A stretch of 48,051 bases of DNA, taken from positions 1 through 48,051 of the forward strand of contig CAIMWE010000174.1 of the NCBI GenBank assembly GCA_903845115.1, in the 5' to 3' direction. Source of the stretch: an uncultured Acidobacteriota bacterium. GTDB lineage: Bacteria > Acidobacteriota > Thermoanaerobaculia > UBA5066. The notes under the pieces are model-generated. The model did not search any database and had not been told where the DNA came from. It saw only the letters and a list, made by a program, of their open reading frames with translations. This document shows, in pieces, positions 41,585 to 48,051 of the stretch. The position numbers and the translations under genes are program-made. Numbering within the stretch: the stretch's first letter is position 1; each line of letters opens with the position of its first letter.

Positions 41585-44566
41585 TTACGCGGACGTCCCG
41601 GGTTTGAGGATGACCCCCTCGTTCAGGCGTCCGTTCATCTTGACGAAGAGCGGTCCAGAGAGGACCAGGTGCCTCGTGTAGGTGAGTGTCTCCTCCGCCG
41701 GCTGCGCGGCGAGCCACTCCCAGTCGAGCGAGCCGTCGCCCGCCTCGGGGTTCACCGTGAAGTAGCCGACCCCTCCCGCCGCCAGGTTCTGGAAGAAGTG
41801 GGTCCCTTGCGAGGGGGTTACCTTGAAGTCCCGAAATCCGGCCTCGACGATGACGCGCGCGCCGGAGATCTCGTCCCAGGAGACCGGGATGCCGAAGAAG
41901 GGGTCTGCCGAGCCCCAGCGCCCGACCCCGACGAGGAGATAGGGCCGTCCCTTCTCCAGGAGGCGAATGTTCAGCCGGGCCACCTCGGCGGCGGCGACGC
42001 GGCTGTAGGCCCGGTCGAAGCGTTGGGGGTCGACGACCACCACGTCGCGCAGGTTGTCGACCCGGCCGTTACCCAGGACCGTCGAACTGCGGCAGACGAG
42101 CGCCCCGGCCGGCACGTCCCCGATCTCGAGCTCGGCGGTCTCCCGCGCGAGGGCCAGTGGCCGAAGCTGGAGGACGGCGAACTCCTTGGGCTGGCCCGGC
42201 AGCCCGGAGAGGTCCGCCGCGAACTCGATCTCGACGGGACCGTCCGTTCCCCGGGCGCCGACCTCGAGGATGTGAGAGAGGATCTCTGCCAGCGGAAAGA
42301 CGCCGTGCTTGAGGATCGGCGCGAAGCTGACGAGCCGCATCCCGGAGCGCCCGATGCCGTCGTAGACGGCGTCGTTTTCGGGGGAGTAGGTCGAACCGAC
42401 GGCGGACAGCGTCCCGTCGCGTTCGGCGGCGTCGAGGCCGTAGGGCGTCAGCGAGAACTGGTGTCCAGCGCTCGCACACGCCTCGGCCTCCTCGGCGAGC
42501 CCGAGGGCGAAGAAGTGGCGCTGGGAGCCGCGTACCTGGTCGCGCGGCGACGAGAAAGGGGAGAGGTGGCGCGGGTAGCGGGGGCAGAAGCGGACGCACG
42601 CGTCGCCGTCCCCCACGCTCTCGCCAAAGCCCAGGGCGACGGCGGCGACGCCGTCGTGGGTTTCCATCGGGGCGGTCGGGTAGAAGTTGTGCGAGCGCGC
42701 GGTTCCGGCAAACGTGGGGTAGAAGCGCCCGCCGTGGGCCGAGCCGACGACCCGCTGGAGGATGACCGCCATCTTCTCCTGCTCCGTCCGGAACGGGGTT
42801 GCCTTCAGGTACGCCTTGGCGTGGGACGAGAAGGTCGAGGCCCAGACGCGCTTGACCGCTTCGACGAGCCGGGCCAGTCGCTGCTCCGGATCCGGGCTGC
42901 TGTTGGGGAGCATGCAAGTCCGGTAGGCGCCGGCGAGGGGTTGATACTGCGAGTCTTCCAGGAGGCTCGACGAGCGAACGGCGAGCGGGTGGCGGGTCCG
43001 CTGGGCGAACGCTCTCAGGTCGCGGACGGCGTCCTCCGGCAGGTCCGCTTCCAGGAAGCGGCGGATGACCTCGGCGTCGTCGGCCGCCCCGATGGCCGCC
43101 TCCCGCAGGCCGTTGGAGTCGAGGAAGCGGTCGAAGACGTCGGTCGCCACGACGACTGCGGAGGGCACGGAGATACGGATCCCGGCGAAGCGGTCGTGGA
43201 CGCCCTGGTCGTGGAGGAGCAGGTTCACGAAGGCGAGGCCGCGTGCCTTTCCCCCCAGCGAGCCGGCGCCCAGACGGCCGAGGATGGCGGAGCCGTCCCA
43301 CGTGGTCCGGTCGAAGTCCGCGACGATGCGCCGCCCCAGCTGCTGGCGGTAGTTGTGGATCTTCTGGATGATGTCGCGCCTGAGGTCCTCGAGTGTCGGG
43401 TAGTCCTCGACCTTGCGTGGGCGGAGTTCGAACGCCAGGGCGAACTCGGTCCGCGCCTTGAGCCACGTGGAGAAGTGGTTTCGCTCCGCGTAGTACCCGA
43501 CCAGCTCCGCGGGGACGGTCCAGAGCATCTCCTCCAGCTCTTTCATGTCCCTCGCGCGGCCCACCTCCCGTCCGTCGGGGAGCTTGAAGACGAAGTCGCC
43601 GAAGCCGAACTTCTCCACGATGAGGTGCCGCAGGTCCTGGAGGAGGAGCGGCGACCCCTTGAGCTGGAACGCCGCGCCGGCCGCCCGCGCTTCGGCCTCG
43701 ATCTCCTGGCGAGACGACTGGAGCATGACCGGCACGTCGGGCGCGAGTTCCCGGACGCTCCGGGCCAGATCGATCCCCGCGAGGGGCTCGAGGACGCCGT
43801 TGCGCCGGAACTCGACGTCGGAGACGACCCCGAGGACGTTCTCCCGCCACCGCGAGAAGGCGTTCCACGCCTCTTCCCATGTCTTGCACAGGAGAATCTT
43901 CGGCCGCGCCTCGAGTCGCCTGAGCCTGTGCGAAAGGTTCATCCCCTCGGGAGCCAGCCGGCGAGAGTGTTCCAGGATCTCGGCGTAGATGACGGGCAGG
44001 AACGACGAGTAGTAGCGGACGTCGTCCTCGACGAGGAGGACCACCTGGACCCCGGCGGCGACGTCGTGGGTCAGGTTGATCCGGTCCTCGATCAGCCGGA
44101 CGATGGCCAGGAGGATCATCACGTCTCCCTGCCAGAGGAAGACGCCGTCGAGTCCCTCGTCGCCGTGCCGGGCGAGGAAGGCGGCGAGCTCGCGCCCGTC
44201 GTAGGCGAGGACGGCGATGGGGACGTCGACACCCGCCTCGCGCAGCGACCGCGCCAGCTCGTGCGCGTTCATCGTCCCGACCTGGAGCGAGGTGAGAACG
44301 AGGTTGAAGCGGCGCTGGCCCCGGGCGAGGGCCACCGCCTCCTCGCCGGTGGAGACCCGGGTGATCCCGGGGACGTTCCGGCGGCTGCGCTCGAGGGACT
44401 CCTCGACCACGCGGTCGAGGAGCTGCCCGTCCTCGGAGAGGATGAAGGAGTCGAAGAGGCTCGACACGAGGAGGATGTCGTGGACCCGCCACGGCATCAG
44501 GTCCTGGAATCCGAACCGCCCCATCGGCTGCGGTCGGGAGAGTCGGTCGGCGGAGGGGAGGGGCAC
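41585..44566 (-). CDS. Receiver-receiver-PPDK_N protein (PEP synthase-like ATP-grasp, no swivel or PEP domain)
   Basis: The 993-residue product starts at GTG 44566 (6 bases after gdhA ends); ATG codons at residues 15 and 24 are alternative starts. Residues about 28-170 and 172-330 look like two receiver-type domains. The first lacks the phosphoacceptor Asp (LVLTSLQ), while the second keeps acidic residues (LLVEDD) and an Asp in VVSDVEF. From about 430 the protein matches the ATP-binding N-terminal domain of PEP synthase and pyruvate phosphate dikinase (SLGGKARGL, AVRSSSLLEDSQ, ALGFGESVGDG). The phosphohistidine swivel motif (GGxTSHAAI) and the PEP/pyruvate barrel are absent, so it is not a complete PEP synthase. 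It may be a phosphotransfer or regulatory kinase. The tight spacing to gdhA on the same strand implies one operon and suggests a link to carbon/nitrogen balance. Confidence 0.85.
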   Translation of the reverse strand: MPLPSADRLSRPQPMGRFGFQDLMPWRVHDILLVSSLFDSFILSEDGQLLDRVVEESLERSRRNVPGITRVSTGEEAVALARGQRRFNLVLTSLQVGTMNAHELARSLREAGVDVPIAVLAYDGRELAAFLARHGDEGLDGVFLWQGDVMILLAIVRLIEDRINLTHDVAAGVQVVLLVEDDVRYYSSFLPVIYAEILEHSRRLAPEGMNLSHRLRRLEARPKILLCKTWEEAWNAFSRWRENVLGVVSDVEFRRNGVLEPLAGIDLARSVRELAPDVPVMLQSSRQEIEAEARAAGAAFQLKGSPLLLQDLRHLIVEKFGFGDFVFKLPDGREVGRARDMKELEEMLWTVPAELVGYYAERNHFSTWLKARTEFALAFELRPRKVEDYPTLEDLRRDIIQKIHNYRQQLGRRIVADFDRTTWDGSAILGRLGAGSLGGKARGLAFVNLLLHDQGVHDRFAGIRISVPSAVVVATDVFDRFLDSNGLREAAIGAADDAEVIRRFLEADLPEDAVRDLRAFAQRTRHPLAVRSSSLLEDSQYQPLAGAYRTCMLPNSSPDPEQRLARLVEAVKRVWASTFSSHAKAYLKATPFRTEQEKMAVILQRVVGSAHGGRFYPTFAGTARSHNFYPTAPMETHDGVAAVALGFGESVGDGDACVRFCPRYPRHLSPFSSPRDQVRGSQRHFFALGLAEEAEACASAGHQFSLTPYGLDAAERDGTLSAVGSTYSPENDAVYDGIGRSGMRLVSFAPILKHGVFPLAEILSHILEVGARGTDGPVEIEFAADLSGLPGQPKEFAVLQLRPLALARETAELEIGDVPAGALVCRSSTVLGNGRVDNLRDVVVVDPQRFDRAYSRVAAAEVARLNIRLLEKGRPYLLVGVGRWGSADPFFGIPVSWDEISGARVIVEAGFRDFKVTPSQGTHFFQNLAAGGVGYFTVNPEAGDGSLDWEWLAAQPAEETLTYTRHLVLSGPLFVKMNGRLNEGVILKPGTSA

Positions 44567-44572
44567 GCGGAC

Positions 44573-46254
<1,682 letters not shown>

Positions 46255-48051
46255 TTGAAGAAGGTCTTCGCGGCAATCGTCCTCGCGGCCGGAGTCGCCG
46301 CAGCCCCCGACGCGAGTTCGACCGGGGCGGGCGGGGAAACCAGCTACACCCTGAAGTTCGTGAGCGGGTCGAACTACGACCTCTTCGCGAGCATGGGAGG
46401 CGGGCCCCCTCATCGGGTCCAGCTCGACACGGGCTCCCGGGGACTCTTCGTCCCGAAGGGTGTCCTCGGAAGCTCTGCCACGATCTCGGCGACCGAGACG
46501 TGCGCCACCGTCTACGTCAGCAGCGGCAAGACGCTCTCCGGTCACATGGCGACCGGCCCCGTGACGCTGCTCGGCTCGACGGCCGCGGGCGACGTCAATC
46601 CCCCCCCGTCCACGGTTCCGATGTCGTTCTGCGCGGTGGACGACCCCCCGGACTTCGTCGACGGGATGATGGGGGTCGGCTTCGGGCGCGGCGCCCTGGA
46701 TGACCCGGCGAAGAACGTCCTCCTGCAGATCTCCGAGATCAGGGCGGGGAGCATGCGCCCGGGCTTCGTCCTCTCGACCTTCCCCTCGCCGAACGTGCAG
46801 ATCGGGATCACGACCGCGCGCTCCGCGAACTTCCAGATGGTCCAGCTTTCCCCCTCGCCCGGCGGGAACGGCGACTGGGTCGCCGCCTCGCTGAAGGGGT
46901 GCCTCTCGCTCCCGAGCACGCCTGCCTTCAAGCAGGAGTGCGGAGGGCTCCTCGTCGACACGGGGGTCGGGGAGGTGATCCTCTGGGGACCGAGCGACCC
47001 GACGCTGGGTGGCATCGTCCCGCCCGGAGGGACCTCCGCTCCCTTCGGGACCTCGGTGCAGATCACGACGCAGGCAGGTCCGATGCTCGACTTCTCGTTC
47101 GCGCTCGGCGCCGGAGTCCACACGCCGAGCTCGGTCGACATCCGGACCGCCACCGCTTTCTCGACGAATACCGGCCGGGCGCTGCTCGTCGACTACGACT
47201 ACCTCTTCGACGCCCAGGCGGGACTCGTCGGGTTCCAGCGCGTCTCCCCGGCGGGGGGCTACGCCTCGCCCTACGCCGTCTCCGGGCTCAACGCCGCCTG
47301 GCTGCAGGACCTGGGCTCGCTCGTGTCGCCGACCCTCCGACTCTACAAGGCCGCGACCACGACCACCCCCGGCCAGGATTCCTGGTACGACCAGGACGCC
47401 TACCTCCCGAAGACCACCGGCCCCGAGGCGCAGGGGGTGACGTGGGGACCGATGCCGCTTCTGCAGCCCCAGCCCCAGCTCCCGGCGGACGTGGTGGCGG
47501 ATCCCTCGAAGAAGCCCTCCTACTACCAGCAGCGCTTCGTGGCCACCGCGTACGCTCTGGTCGGCACCGCGTACCAGCATCACCACGACCCGGCATGGAA
47601 GCCGCTCTCCCCCTGGTACACGGGGCCCTCCTGGCCGTGGTCTTCCGTCTCGGTCAACCCCACCTCCACGGTCTACGAGCCGGTCCTGCAGCCGGACGGC
47701 AGCTACAAGATCGTGGCAACGAAGACATTCCCGAACCCGTACGCCGACGACTACGGGAAGATGGCCCCCGGCATCGACTGCAGCGACCTGGCGTCGCTGG
47801 CGTACAACGCCGCGTCCGGGGTCTTCGTCGACTCCGCCGTCGCCACCCAGGGGAACGTCACGGTCGGGGCAGCCTACGGCGGAAAGGCCCCGATCGGGTG
47901 GAGCAAGGCATCGGTGCCGATCTTCGTCGATCCGCGCGAGCCGGTCGACCCGAGCATCACCCCGATCGTCCCGACGTTCTTCCTCGGCCCCCACGCCGCG
48001 TTCAGCGATGGGACGAGAACGCCCGGCTTCAACGCCCCCGGCTCGCTCGAC
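46255..48051 (+). CDS. Secreted pepsin-like aspartic protease region fused to an NlpC/P60-like domain, partial at 3' end
   Basis: The start is TTG 46255 with AAGGAGAG six bases upstream; the next ATG would remove the signal peptide. The frame is open to the window edge, 599 codons. Residues 1-18 form a signal peptide (KKVFAAIVLAAGVAAAP). Residues about 30-340 carry two aspartic-protease motifs: Asp58 in VQLDTGSRGLF and Asp235 in LLVDTGVGEVILW. They are 177 residues apart, close to the spacing in bilobal pepsins. A Pro/Tyr/Trp-rich linker follows. Residues about 423-530 then read YYQQRFVATAYALVGTAYQH, a His/Trp-rich stretch and GIDCSDLASLAY. This is the catalytic-Cys motif (Cys509) of NlpC/P60 peptidases, which usually cut cell-wall peptides. 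A function in secreted protein or peptidoglycan degradation is inferred; no characterised protein with this pairing comes to mind. Confidence 0.75.
   Translation, partial: MKKVFAAIVLAAGVAAAPDASSTGAGGETSYTLKFVSGSNYDLFASMGGGPPHRVQLDTGSRGLFVPKGVLGSSATISATETCATVYVSSGKTLSGHMATGPVTLLGSTAAGDVNPPPSTVPMSFCAVDDPPDFVDGMMGVGFGRGALDDPAKNVLLQISEIRAGSMRPGFVLSTFPSPNVQIGITTARSANFQMVQLSPSPGGNGDWVAASLKGCLSLPSTPAFKQECGGLLVDTGVGEVILWGPSDPTLGGIVPPGGTSAPFGTSVQITTQAGPMLDFSFALGAGVHTPSSVDIRTATAFSTNTGRALLVDYDYLFDAQAGLVGFQRVSPAGGYASPYAVSGLNAAWLQDLGSLVSPTLRLYKAATTTTPGQDSWYDQDAYLPKTTGPEAQGVTWGPMPLLQPQPQLPADVVADPSKKPSYYQQRFVATAYALVGTAYQHHHDPAWKPLSPWYTGPSWPWSSVSVNPTSTVYEPVLQPDGSYKIVATKTFPNPYADDYGKMAPGIDCSDLASLAYNAASGVFVDSAVATQGNVTVGAAYGGKAPIGWSKASVPIFVDPREPVDPSITPIVPTFFLGPHAAFSDGTRTPGFNAPGSLD

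Overview
The window is very GC-rich bacterial DNA. It uses strong GGAGG ribosome-binding sites and 4-base start/stop overlaps (GTGA, ATGA). The large modular polyketide synthases with coiled-coil docking ends, a secreted TPR-CHAT protein, a hexameric-type GdhA and several decayed toxin-antitoxin loci suggest a soil or sediment bacterium such as an Acidobacteriota or Myxococcota member. That placement is inference; no marker gene in the window settles it.

Bases 1-30741 hold four co-directional, translationally coupled type I PKS genes, the first cut by the window edge. They carry seven modules: M1 KS(partial)-AT-DH-KR-ACP; M2 KS-KR-ACP; M3 KS-DH-ACP; M4 KS-AT-DH-cMT-ER-KR-ACP; M5 KS-KR-ACP; M6 KS-KR-ACP; M7 KS-DH-KR-ACP. 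Only M1 and M4 contain an acyltransferase, both with malonyl-type motifs. The other five modules go straight from the KS linker to the post-AT motif (LPTYPF-type), as in trans-AT systems, so cis- and trans-AT modules sit side by side, even within one polypeptide. No thioesterase is present, and the last protein ends in a docking-like tail, so the assembly line must continue or release elsewhere. A sugar-phosphate nucleotidyltransferase gene (30767-31495) follows closely and may belong to the operon.

Bases 31500-34323 are a small genomic graveyard around one apparently intact system. The intact part is an AbiEi/AbiEii type IV toxin-antitoxin operon (minus strand) with a recognisable promoter and inverted-repeat operator. 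Around it lie fragments of GT1-type glycosyltransferase genes (two, sharing a 27-bp block), a broken MNT-like nucleotidyltransferase, and a broken VapBC pair in which one base appears to have destroyed both the antitoxin stop and the toxin start.

Bases 34324-46254 hold a seven-helix membrane protein, a secreted ricin-type beta-trefoil lectin, a small secreted Cys/His-rich protein, a 1641-residue exported TPR-CHAT (caspase-like) protein, a remnant of a GDSL esterase, and a gdhA operon whose second gene encodes a receiver-receiver-PPDK_N protein. The window ends in an incomplete TTG-initiated secreted protein (46255 onward). It joins a pepsin-like aspartic protease region (two DTG motifs) to an NlpC/P60-like cysteine peptidase region. 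This and the mixed cis/trans-AT assembly line are the most unusual items.
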